Made by a program: the position numbers and the translations under genes. Under the pieces are notes generated by a model that saw only the letters and a program-made list of their open reading frames with translations, was not told where the DNA came from and made no database searches. 64,000 nt of DNA. It comes from Adineta vaga. Taxonomy: Eukaryota > Rotifera. The DNA is taken from assembly GCA_021613535.1 (NCBI GenBank), contig CP075495.1, positions 13,020,001 to 13,084,000 of the forward strand, given 5' to 3'. Position 1 is the first letter of the stretch; every line of letters starts with the position of its first letter. Positions 1 through 11,171 of the stretch are shown one piece after another.

Positions 1-342
1 TATATCAATATGTTAGTAACCAGAATATAAGAAAATGAATTGAAATAATCGAAGCACTCTTCAATCAATTAACTGGAAGATCTTCAAAATAATACATCGA
101 AGTTTCATAGTAATTGAAAACAACGTTTCAAACATGTATACAAAACGTTTTTGTATTCCATTGACATTTTTTGTTCATATTATAATTCGATTTATTGTCT
201 AATACATTAAATACTTAAAATTTGAACAGAAAAAAGAAAGAAATGAAGAATGAATGAACAAATAATTAGATAGAATAGGGACAATGTATGTATGTATATA
301 TATATATATATATGTATACACGAAGAAAGTTCAGAAACATCT
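1..342. other. 3' flank, no gene seen
   Basis: AT-rich sequence downstream of the reductase gene on the minus strand. It holds a short TA/TG microsatellite near 288-316. No coding exon is seen. Confidence 0.5.
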
Positions 343-3300
343 TTAGATTTTCGATTGACCAATTAGGAGCATCAATGCTAATGCTAATCCAAAAGCGATT
401 ATTACATGTAGTAAAAGAAAGATTGCTTTAATTCGATCTTTGATAGTATTTTCTTCTGGTTCAATCTTTGTCGTATCAGTTCCATTTCGATCATGCATTG
501 CAATTGTATTTGTTTTTGTCATTTTTAATGCTGTTTTTTCGAAATAAACTTCAATCATTTCAAAAATTACAAATATGACTGGTAACCAACATGACCAGGC
601 TGCAACAATTGCCCATTCTTTGTTTGTTCGAAAATCAAAATATCCAAAAAACATTGCTAAGAATATGGCAGCAATGGAAAGTATAAAAGCACTGAAACCA
701 ACAGTTGCATGAGCATAATTAAATATAAAACGATAACGATCATCAGGATTACATCGAAATAATGCCATAAATGGTTGAATAATTGCAAAACATATAACTA
801 AAATTCCGATGATAGAATGAGCAAATTCACGTCGATTATCTCGTGAAACCCATTGACCTTTTTTATAGACAAGAATGAGAACGAAAGCAATTAAGGTTAA
901 TATGGCAACACTTGTCATGATAGTACGATGAATAGCAAACCATACTGCTTTACCACATATTTTTCGATCACTCCATGCCTTTTTGAAGTAACGTGCAATA
1001 AGAATACCAGTTGAAACAAGAACTATCCAAGTAAAAATCATAATAATACCATGAGCTTTCATAAGACCGACAGAGTTCGATGTGTTCGGTTGAGCATTTA
1101 CAGTAATTGTTTCTGCACGATTTAATACAACCGTTTGCGAAAGTGCTTCACGAAATGAATGTCTAATCAATAAATCTATTGAACAGAATAATAAGGAAGT
1201 ACATATATATATATATCGAAAGTTCAAAGACTTACTGGAGCCATCCAGATTTCCAATTGCTATCAATGGATAGTAGTTAGTCGTTTGAGAAAGAGCAGGA
1301 AATGTAATCTGACGAGACTGACGTGTTGTATTCGCAAAGTTAGATAGAGTAAAATCACAATGAATAACGCCATCATCTAGTCTTTCTCGAGTTGCGCTGA
1401 AAATACCACCCAAATCTGAAGTTGAATCAGGCAATTCTGGTCGGTTGTATTCACCTGGATTAATGAAACGTTGAAGAGATATTGTTTCATCAGCCAGACG
1501 TCGACATATGAAAACATGATCCTCTCCCTATACAAAAAAGCATTATGCATAAACGTTGTTTTGTGCGAAAAACTTAGTTGATACCATTTTACGATCACCT
1601 GAAAGTCCAATTGCTAGCCATTGTGATGCTTTTAGATTATTTATTCTCATATTTACAGTTGTAATACCTGCTATATATGTCCAAGTAATATTCACTGCTA
1701 CATCACTCGATTGTGGTGTACTAGTGGTGGAACCAGTACTTGGTGTAGTTATCTATCAAGAATAAAATACATATACTTTTATTGTTTCTTTCCTCATGGA
1801 AATAACTATGGTCGATCAATGTTAGAGAAGTAGAAACATTTCTGAAAGAAGATGTAACAGCTCATACAAATCATTTTAATAGTTAAAATACGGTGTGCTA
1901 TCTAGACATATCTTTCATGTAAAACTTACCATCGATGGATCAATCTGGATTGCTTCTGCTTGATTTAACATAACAGTTTGAGGAAGTGCCTGGCGAAATG
2001 AATGCCTAAGTAACCAATCTATTGGACAGAAGTAGAAAAAATATCGATATAAAAAGTAAAATAACTTACTTGAACTATTCATATTACCAATTGCTATCAA
2101 TGGATAATAATTGGTTGTTGGAGAAAGTACAGAAAACGTAATCTGACGAGACTGACGTGTTGTATTCGCAAAGTTAGATAGAGTAAAGTCACAATGAATA
2201 ATGCCATCATCTATTCTTTCTCGAGTAACATTGAAAATACCACCTAAATCTGAACTTGGCCCAGGCAATTGCGGTCGACCATGACCACCTGGATTAACAG
2301 TGCGTTGAAGAGATATTGTATTATCAGCCAGACGTTGACATATGAAAACATGATCCTCTCCCTATACAAAGAAACAGAACAAGTTGATGTTATTTTTATG
2401 GAAAATCGAGTTGATACCATATTACGATCGATTGAAAGACCAAGTGAAAACCATTGTGAAACTTTTAAATTATTTATTCTCATATTTACAGTTGTAATGC
2501 CAGCAGTATATGTCCAACTAATATTTGCTTTGACATCATTTACTGGCACTGCACTTGTAGTAGTAGTAATAACACTTGGTGTGGTTGTCTTTCAAGTACA
2601 GAATATATTCTATTCTCTGGAAGTATCGTCTATATATGACTTACCGTTTCTTGATCAAGATTTATTGTTTCTGAATTCTGCAATTGATATGTTCTCGATG
2701 AAACAAATGTGAAATTATGTTTCGCTACTGTGCCTATTTTAATAATACATATAAATGACTTCTTGTTATTTACATCCAAATCTTCTTTTTCGGAAGAGTT
2801 TACCTTCTAATCGAAGAATTCCAGCAGCAAAATTAAGATAATAATCTTTTCCTGCAACAATCGGTGCGGTTTCATTCTCGATTTGTCCAGATGTAGTGTC
2901 AAATGAAAATTCACAAGTTGCTTGACCATTTTCATATACAGCATTGATTACAATTACTTCTGCACTGGAGCAGTTGGTCTATATTAAAAAACGGAAGTTT
3001 CAATCGAATGAAAAGATGACGAAGAAAGAAAATTAATACGGTCGTTTGCCAGATTTTGTATGCATTCGTCGAAGTAAGGGAGTACCTGTTGAAGAAACTT
3101 GGCAAATGAATACATATTCATTACCCTGATAAAAAATTACACAAGATAGATTTTCAATAAAAGGAAATTTTCTTATCTAACCATTGCTCGATCATCAGAA
3201 AAACCAATCGCTCTCCATTCGCCAAGATTAACTTGTCCAGAAACCATTGTTACTGTTACTGTGTTATTAGTATATGTCCACGAAATATTTGTATTTGGTT

Positions 3301-4010
3301 TTGTTAATAAATCTCGTTGAGAATTGATATCCATCGGTTGAACAACTGGTAAATTATTCTAAAAGAGACATTTTAATTAAAAAGAATTTGATTTAATCTA
3401 TTATAAATATAATTACTTGTTTTGGTATCAATGTAATATTAAAACAATCAACATAGATTTCCTCATATGATTTAACAATTGTTGCTCTAGAATGTTTTAA
3501 AACTATAGATTTATATGTGTAGAAATAGAATTCTATTACTTAATGATAGTATCTCCTTGTGATAAAATTGCTGGTGAATGCCATAATGCTTCGATTTGTA
3601 ATTTATCAGCAGGTGTTATATGAGTTACGGCAGTATTCTCTATTCCATCACACGCAATTGTTTGAAAAGCTGAATTAGTTATTGACCATGTTCCAAGAAT
3701 TTCTTGAGTATGCTGATTTTTGGCTATGAGAAGAATTCCTTTAAAATAATCATCGTTTGTTGCACCATGAACAGTAACTATAGAATAAAAAGAACAACAT
3801 TTTACTAATCTTCGATGTTTCTTTATTACGTCGAATAATATCGTTAGGATAATATACAGATTTGTCTGATTGAATAATATATTTTGTTTCACATTGTTTT
3901 GGAGCAACATTATGATGTGGCATCATTGTATCACAGACACTATCCGGTGCACCATCAGGATGACTGTACCCATATTTGATACAGATTAATAATAGAATAA
4001 ATTTAATCAT
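343..4010 (-). CDS. FRRS1-like: Ferric-chelate reductase 1-like protein (reeler, three DOMON units, cytochrome b561)
   Basis: Membrane oxidoreductase of the FRRS1/SDR2 family, which moves electrons across a membrane to ferric iron or similar acceptors. The start ATG at 4010 opens a signal peptide (MIKFILLLICIKYGYS). A reeler domain follows (HPDGAPDSVCDTM...; exons 4010-3830, 3777-3540, 3486-3417). DOMON units lie at about 3358-2610, 2590-1925 and 1760-1110. The C-terminal cytochrome b561/ferric reductase TM domain (about 1110-343) has at least five hydrophobic segments and His residues in KAHG, AIHR, EFAHS and NYAHA, as expected for haem ligation. Introns are about 50-60 nt with GT..AG ends (for example 3829-3778 and 3539-3487). 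Human FRRS1 has one DOMON, so three is unusual. The second and third units are near-identical in DNA, suggesting recent duplication or gene conversion. A tttttcag tract directly precedes the ATG and could be a cis- or trans-splice acceptor. Family call is firm; inner exon borders are approximate. Confidence 0.88.
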
Positions 4011-5014
4011 CTGAAAAAATAAGATCAATTCTAATTTATATGAATAAAGAATGACTTTTTTTCTATGTCAGTTAGATTTTTTTTTCTTCTAGTCATTGAA
4101 TGACAAAGCAAATCTTTCGTTGTACTTCTGTCAACACTTCGTATTCGTGATATCGAAGTCATCATTAGTATGCATTTCGTTTTTTTTCTCTTATTTTCTT
4201 TTGATAAATCATTCATCAAATATAACAACGACCCGTTGTATTCGTGTAGATTTAATGAAAGAATACTACATACATACATATAGTAAATACTTGGTCGTCG
4301 AACTGTATAATCGATGTCATCTGCGTTGTCTTTGTAATCTCTTTTCATTCTCGAATCTTTCTTTCTTTCTTTCTTTTTTTCTTTTGTTCTCGTTTCAAAT
4401 GATAACTCGTCGCTTTGATACACATATCGAAAATGATAAGTCATGACCCTCGGATACGTACATACTTAGTCACCAGTAAGAATTTATTGTCGATATTGAA
4501 TAACATGTACGTCATTGACTGATTGAAACGTATTTATTCATGATCAACTACTTACTTATCATCTTTTTTTTCAAGGTCTTTTTTCTCGTTTCTCACATAC
4601 GGATAAAACGATATGCGATATGATAAAAAACAAAAAGATTTGGCTCATATATTTAAAACAACATAGAGAAGCAGAAATCATATTCCTAAATATTGACATG
4701 ATAACACGCAAAACAGACAATTGCTAGCGATTAAATCAATGTTTCTATTCGTTCTTTTTTGCCAATAAAATTCAAGATTAAGTTAAGATTAAATAGCAAA
4801 CAAGTTGAGACTGATATTGAACTTTACTTGAAAATACAAATCATTTCAAACGTTTTTTCATAGGTTTCTATACTGATTTTCATCTGTATGGCTTGTCAAA
4901 TTGTTTGCATAAACATTAACAAACTTAAAAAATACACATTAAAAAACAGAAAGTCTATGCTTTTTCTTTCAACAGTCAAAAAAAGCTTGCAAGAGCTGTT
5001 TGAAACAAACGAAT

Positions 5015-5045
<31 letters not shown>

Positions 5046-5230
5046 AAGCAGGAAGAGTTGAACTAAAATTCTATTTACTTATTTACAGTTAAGTATGCAT
5101 GGAAAAATAGTCACACATTTCTTTGAAAGATCTATTAAATTAACATTTTCTCTAAATTGATAATGAAAGTGCATACCAATAACAAAGAAAAACGTTTGTT
5201 TCTTTTCTACATTGCAAAATAACAACTAAG
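4011..5230. other. Intergenic region between divergent genes
   Basis: Lies between a minus-strand and a plus-strand gene, so it probably holds both promoters. It contains pyrimidine-rich TTTC runs near 4358-4383 and a (GA)n microsatellite at about 5021-5046. A 5' UTR intron of the next gene appears to start at 5231 (gtatgtatc) and end at 5280. Open frames here look like chance frames. Confidence 0.5.
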
Positions 5231-5313
5231 GTATGTATCAGTTGTTTTTCATTTTTAACAAACTTTTTCTCAAGATTTTAGTTTCTAGATCTAATAAACT
5301 CGAATTCTGTACG

Positions 5314-6845
5314 ATGAATACATATAATCGTCGAATAAAAGATGATATTGTTCATACATTAGATGAATCGAACGATAAATATGTTATATCTAAACCAAGT
5401 CCAATACGAAAATCAAAAGTACAGAATGGACGATCACATTCACCAACATTGGAATCACTAACGGCTGTACGAACTAAATTAAATGAATATCTTAAATCAA
5501 GTGTACATTGCATTCCAACGAGTCAAACATCAAAAGCTATCACATATGAAGAATCATGCTCTTCAGAATCTGAGATAAAAATACCACCTTCATTATTACT
5601 AAAGTCAGTAAATTCTCACAAAAAACCTACTGTACAACCATCGGATAAAATAACATACGAAGCAAAACAAACACGTAATGGTGATATAAAACAAAAATGT
5701 TCGGTAGAAATTTGGTTGCCAAATCTTTATTCTACAGTCACTGCTCCGGATGACGACAATGATCGGAGTACAAATGGAACGTTGTCACCAGCTTCGATTA
5801 GAACTAATCAAGAACTACCAGTGATAGTAATTGAAAGTCAGCAATCAAATATAAATAAAGTATCATTAATTACTGCGTATGGAAATACACAATCGGTTAA
5901 CGAATTGTCTTCAAATAATTTTCAAACGAACTTAACACCTCACATTCAGCACGATGAAGATATTCGATTCGATCGATCTGAAGAACGAGTACGTTCAAGT
6001 AAAACAACCAGTAGCAACAAATCAAATCGTTATAAATACACACAAAATCGTCGAGGGTCAAAAGATACACTTCAATCAATAACAACAGGAATATCTATGG
6101 CATCAAAAATTGTACATCCCGACGCAACTCAAGCGTTTTATTTACAAAAAATGAAAGAAAATTTCGGATCCAGTGCGAGTACAACAGTTAGTGATCCTTT
6201 AGGAAAACCTTCACGAGCAAAAGCAAGTCATCGACTAATACGAACAAACAAACAATTTGCACATATACGTCATTCTTCAGAAAATAATACACATATCATG
6301 AAAGGTATTCACTGAATGAAATCATATCATGGATTAATTCTTTGATTTTAGATATCAAATCTCATCAAACAGTTGCCTTTCGAATAATTCTTGGAAATGC
6401 ATTACCATTTCGATCTGCAGATGATTATCATATCATCGATCCGAAACTACTCAATTGTTGTTCATCAAATCAAAAATCCTTAAATTCAAAAGTTCTCCCT
6501 GCGACACATAGTGTTTGTAAATCAAATAATCATCGAAATTCAACCGCTAAACTCGATTTGCTTCTACCTTCTGTACAAACAAAGAAAACTGACGATTCAT
6601 CACGAAATGTACAAAATAAAATCGCTTCACGTCTAATTATTCATCCTTATCCTGTCGAAAATAAGACAAGCTCAATGAATTTATCTGAATATCAACCAAA
6701 ACGATCTTTACCATTACCGTTACTACTTCTTCGCCCTCAACAACGAAGACATTCCATTCTTCATCTCGAACACATGACTCAACAGATAAAGAACCTGTTC
6801 ATTTCAGATATAGCAGAGGTCAAAATACTACTTGTAATTATCTGA
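5314..6845 (+). CDS. Uncharacterised Ser/Lys-rich disordered protein, two coding exons
   Basis: No family recognised. Coding exon 1 is 5314-6304 and exon 2 is 6352-6845. The 47-nt intron 6305-6351 (gtattc...attttag) splits the Asp codon in MKDIKSHQ and keeps the frame, so two long open frames become one protein of about 494 residues. The start MNTYNRR is preferred over an upstream ATG at 5233 because a 5' UTR intron seems to span 5231-5280. Composition is polar (Ser, Thr, Asn, Lys, Arg) with no TM segment or signal peptide, which suggests a largely disordered, possibly nuclear or cytoskeletal protein. An AATAAA lies just after the stop, near 6852. A gene is well supported; its function is unknown. 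Confidence 0.7.
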
Positions 6846-7089
6846 TACCGAAATAAAATTCTTCTTTTCATTTTCGTAATATACGAAAATTTTCCTAATT
6901 TATTACTATTTTCTCTTTCATTTCAATCATTTGAAATGTCTACATGTGAATATTAACAGGACTCTAACAAATAACATGTTTTGTTTATGTTTCTATAACA
7001 AGAAATAATTATGTACATGTTTACATATACGAAAAAAATGTAACAATGAACGAAAGACTAGTAGGGAAAAACAAAACAGTTGAAAGATT

Positions 7090-9457
7090 TTAATACATTG
7101 TTTTACGTTGACGTTTAGGTGTTAATGGTTGAGTTATATTTGTTTGACGTAGAAGAGTTGAGAATGGTGAATCATGATTTTTCTCATGTTTCCATGGAGC
7201 AAGCATATCTTTAATTGACTAAAAAGATTCGAAAATAAAAGTAATAGATTGAATTGATTTATCTGAATGATCTTACTGTAAACAATTTGATGGAATACTC
7301 AATCATATATTGAGCATGTTTATGAATATCTAAATCTCGATGATAGGTAGATAATGCATTTGTAAACATTAATAAAATATCACGTTCAAATAGAAGAATA
7401 TCATCATCATAATCACCATTATTCATACGTTCACGTATTTCAGGGATATCCAATGGTTTTTTAATCTGATTGTAATAGTCATTGGGTAAGTCAAAAGAAT
7501 CAAGTGATTCAGCAAAATCATAACCATATCTAAACGAGAAGATTCAGTAATACAGTTGTTTAACTTTAAAAAATTCTTATGATAAATTTATATTCTTACT
7601 TTGCAGATTTTAAACTATTCAAAATTGTATTGATCGATTTACGATTATTGTTTGCTGATGAACTGGCTGTTGATCTAGATTAACGAATAAATTGAGTTTA
7701 ATTTTACAAATAAAACATGTTACCGAGGTTGTCGACGTAAACTTAGTGGTGTTGCTGAATCAACAGTGTCTTGTACTTCAGAATATGATGTTACACTGTG
7801 TTCTTCGACATCATTTAACGAATTTTTAAGAGTATTGCCGTTCGAAATTGGTTGCATAGTAGCAAAACTAGTGTGACCATTGGATACTGGAACATTAGCA
7901 GTACTGCTTGAAATTTCATCTTCATCCATTTGAACAACTTCTTCATCATCATCATCATCAACAACGTCAACAACAAGCGTAGATGTTGCAGTTGTTACCA
8001 ATGATTCATTTCGAGTAGAATGATCGTTATGATCTTGTGTTGATTCCATTGGATCGTCATCCACTGATGTATAATAACTTGCTACACTATGACTACTATC
8101 GAGTTGAAGATTGATCGACGTTGGTTTATCACTAATTTTAAAAAAAGCAATTTTACTCTTATGAAATAAGACATTGAGATGAAATCAAATTACTTCGTTG
8201 GAACTTGTTCCTGTGCTGATAAACGGGTATCAACAGTTGATTGATTACTATGATCACTACTGCTTATATGTTCATATATATCTCTATCATTGGAAATGGA
8301 TATTTCTGATGGCATTGTTCGTACATTCAATGGTAGATTCATTTCTATTAATTCATTCGAGATAGATGTTGATTCATCTCGATCTCGACCTACATTGGAA
8401 TTCATAACTAGTGTTCGTTCACGACTATCATCGTCAGAACTAAGTTCTATTTCATCAATATGAACTTCAATTGTTTGGCGATTCGTTATCAATTGTTTTT
8501 CATTTTCAATCAATAAATTATTCGATTGAATTATGATTGGAAATGATGGTAAATCAGATGGATTGTTTTTTTGATGAGTATCAATCGAAGGTACTTGACG
8601 ATCATTTAGATTTGGTGGTGAAACTGTTTGTTTTTGTGGAATAGAATTTGTATTGAATGCTTGTTGTATGGGAAAGAATGGTGGTGGAGGTAATAATTCA
8701 ACTGGAAACGATGAACACTAGACAAAAAAGAATATTGGTTAGTAAACGTCATCCATTGAAATTACTTGTATATCAGTTGGTAAAGGATTTTGTTTCATCA
8801 TATGTAATTTGAGACGTCCAAGCATTTTGATTTTTTGTTCTCGTTCATTATCATGAATGTTATTTCCAGTAGAAGCACTAAAGTAAGAAGGAAAATGGAA
8901 GATCTTGCTAAAGAGAGAATGATATGAACTATTCTTTCGTACGTATTTTTAACATCTTGTAAAATTTCATTAATATCATATAGAGTAATTCGACCAGCAT
9001 TGAATAAACGTATAAAATCATATGTAACCAAAAGTAAATCACGTGATTCAGTCATTCGTTCACAAAGATCACCATAATAAAGACGTTTGATTACAGTAAA
9101 GATATAACTATACAACGATTCAGATGAATCATTTTGCCTAAAATGAAGAATTTTCGCATAATATCATATGAAAGATCTTTATACAGTATTAAACTTATGA
9201 CTCATTATATATTTACCAGCCATGACTATATTGTTGACATAAACGATCGAATTGTGTTTGACAATTCTATACATTCGAAAACAGATTTTCCAATAAAAGC
9301 GATTATTTTAAATCTAATTCTTTACTTGTGGTGTTGTATTAATATAATCCGCCAGATTTTTTGCTACTAAACTCCATGGTTCTGCATAAGATCCATATTT
9401 ACAAACTGTAAAAGCAAGCATATAATTGGATTTCAAATCCCATTGATAATCAGCCAT
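7090..9457 (-). CDS. BRD8-like: BRD8-like bromodomain protein (NuA4/TIP60-type subunit)
   Basis: The N-terminal exon (from 9457, MADYQWDLKSNYMLAFTV) and the next exon (NCQTQFDRLCQQYSHGW) resemble the SANT/Myb-like module of BRD8 (its ...QKHCASQYSELL segment). The middle (about 8800-7720) is acidic and Ser-rich with a run of Asp/Glu (DDDDDEEVVQMDEDE). The C-terminal bromodomain (about 7610-7250) shows YYNQIKKPLDIPEIRERM and ERDILLMFTNAL, close to BRD8. By my alignment the usual acetyl-lysine-anchoring Asn is Tyr (NALSTYHRD versus NAVMYNSSD). About seven exons with short introns. BRD8 is a subunit of the TIP60/NuA4 histone acetyltransferase complex. The gene starts only 90 nt after the RABIF stop, and ttatttgcag abuts its ATG, which looks like a splice acceptor. 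BRD8 is the best match, but divergence leaves another bromodomain class possible. Confidence 0.72.
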
Positions 9458-9547
9458 CTGCAAATAAAAAAGGCACATTTTCCTTTTCCTTCGTTGAAGA
9501 AAAATGGTTTTTTTTTCATGCACAATAGAATCAATCCTTAGCTATGT

Positions 9548-9949
9548 TTATTTATATTTAATTCTATCAGTAGCAACATAAAATTCTTTTTCTAATTGTC
9601 TCGTCGATGGATTGATTGGAGAAAATCCAATAGGACCACGTTCACAATTAGCACAAACAAGATATTTTGTTTGATTATTAACGGTATTCGAAAAGCCAAC
9701 ATTTTCAAAAGTAAACATATCCGATACGAGCCAAAAAGATTCTAAAGAATCACATGGATGATCATTTCCATTAATAGACAAACGATTTGTTTCTGTATCT
9801 GTCGATGAATTCTTATCGACACTCATTTGCGGTAATAAAGTTGGTTTGTTTGTTAAAATAGCTGTTTGTGGACGAAGAATAATATCATCACAAAATGAAC
9901 AGACAATTGTTTGAATATTTCGATCACCAATTGCTGGTAAATTTTCCAT
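9548..9949 (-). CDS. RABIF: MSS4/RABIF-type Rab guanine-nucleotide exchange factor or chaperone
   Basis: Single-exon protein of 133 residues, close to the usual MSS4 length of about 123. It carries the MSS4 core WLVSDMFTFENVGFSN, then KYLVCANCERGPIGF and FYVATDRI near the C-terminus, all hallmark segments of MSS4. The two zinc-binding pairs are visible as CSFC (residues about 18-21) and CANC (about 98-101). Members bind exocytic Rab GTPases (Rab1, Rab3, Rab8, Rab10) in the nucleotide-free state and act as weak exchange factors or holdase chaperones in the cytosol. An insertion rich in Ser/Thr/Asn lies between the first Cys pair and the core. The start is at 9949. A possible 5' splice acceptor (ctttttatag) lies about 50 nt upstream. 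Downstream, the bromodomain gene begins 90 nt after the stop. Confidence 0.9.
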   Translation of the reverse strand: MENLPAIGDRNIQTIVCSFCDDIILRPQTAILTNKPTLLPQMSVDKNSSTDTETNRLSINGNDHPCDSLESFWLVSDMFTFENVGFSNTVNNQTKYLVCANCERGPIGFSPINPSTRQLEKEFYVATDRIKYK

Positions 9950-10196
9950 GGAAAGAAAGAAAACAAATCGTTCACAGTTCGCTTTTTAATTTGTTCTACA
10001 ATCTATAAAAAGAAGATTTTAATCTTTAATTTATTCTTTTGTTCATTAGAAGAAAGAAAGAAAGAAAAAATTCATCTGACTTTGAAGATTCTACAAGTTA
10101 TTAAGCACAAACAGAAATACACAGATAGACACATAGAACAGAGAAAAGACACATGAAAAAACTTAGATTTTACATTCGAAACTGAAGAACTGAAAT

Positions 10197-10736
10197 TTAA
10201 TTAAACATATCAAGTAAAGTAGATATATTAATACGAGAACATTGAGGTGATTGATATCGAATTGTATTTTCGATTCCGCCATGAAAAGTAAAGATATTTA
10301 TACCATTGGATTGATGATGAATCATTTGTTCAATACGTTCATTCTTTGGAATGAGATCAGCAAATGTATCTTCATTATGGTGAGTCGATTGATGTGGAAG
10401 ATCATCTTCTGAATAAGAATATGACATTGCAGGTGACGGGGCTTGAAGAATAACTAATTCATCATGTTTATGATTGGATTCTTTCAAATTAGATGAAGAT
10501 GTGGATGAAAGATCATCACTTGAAAATATCTGACATATTTGTTTACTATTTGAATTCATAAGACCCAATGCACAGCGACGTTGAAGAGATCCAGGCGTAG
10601 AGAATTTTCTTTTATTTAAACGTATAGGCGTCATCATTGTATTATTATTGTTATACATTGAAAAATCATTCGTACTAGTTATACCAGTCAATGTTAGACG
10701 TTTAAGATTATTGGAATGGAATACACGATCATTCAT
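10197..10736 (-). CDS. Uncharacterised Ser/Asn-rich protein of about 179 aa
   Basis: Open frame starting MNDRVFHSNNLKRLTLTG and ending CSRINISTLLDMFN. No family recognised. The start at 10736 is chosen because an intron of 52 nt (acceptor ...tattttctag near 10768) seems to lie just upstream, in the 5' UTR; reading through that intron would give a longer but unlikely start at 10850. Short Arg/Lys-containing motifs (NKRKFSTPGSLQRR) could be phosphorylation sites, and the rest is polar with an acidic patch (SEDDLP). It lies 247 nt upstream of RABIF on the same strand and may share its transcript. That it is coding is likely from frame length and composition; function is unknown. Confidence 0.55.
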   Translation of the reverse strand: MNDRVFHSNNLKRLTLTGITSTNDFSMYNNNNTMMTPIRLNKRKFSTPGSLQRRCALGLMNSNSKQICQIFSSDDLSSTSSSNLKESNHKHDELVILQAPSPAMSYSYSEDDLPHQSTHHNEDTFADLIPKNERIEQMIHHQSNGINIFTFHGGIENTIRYQSPQCSRINISTLLDMFN

Positions 10737-11171
10737 TGTTGTCGATGACAAAAGATTAGTATGTTCTAGAAAATAGATTGAAATCAGCAAGGAATATGAG
10801 AGATGATTTAAAATTACTTGGAGTTTTATATAGGACAAAATCACTGTCATTCTCTTTACTTCGTAATACTGATGTCATTCTTCTTATGGAATCGAAAAAT
10901 CTGAAATTAAAACAAATATTCTTTTGCTTTTCTCGATTAACTCTTTATATAAATGATAAAGGAAGATATATATATATATATATATGTATATCTGATGTAG
11001 TAAAACATTGTAAATGATCACATACATGCAGTATAATAAGTTGAATAAAAGATATCAGTCGATGACAATTTTCAAGATACACAAAAAAGAAAATAAACAA
11101 ATATGATTTGTTAATCAAATTTGTATTACAAAAAGAATTGACAGTATATTTTAAATCACAGTCGAAAGAGA
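10737..11171. other. Intergenic/5' UTR stretch, no further gene seen
   Basis: Holds the probable 5' UTR exon and intron of the gene ending at 10197, a (TA)n run near 10967-10985, and the 3' flank of SKP1. No coding exon recognised. Confidence 0.4.
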
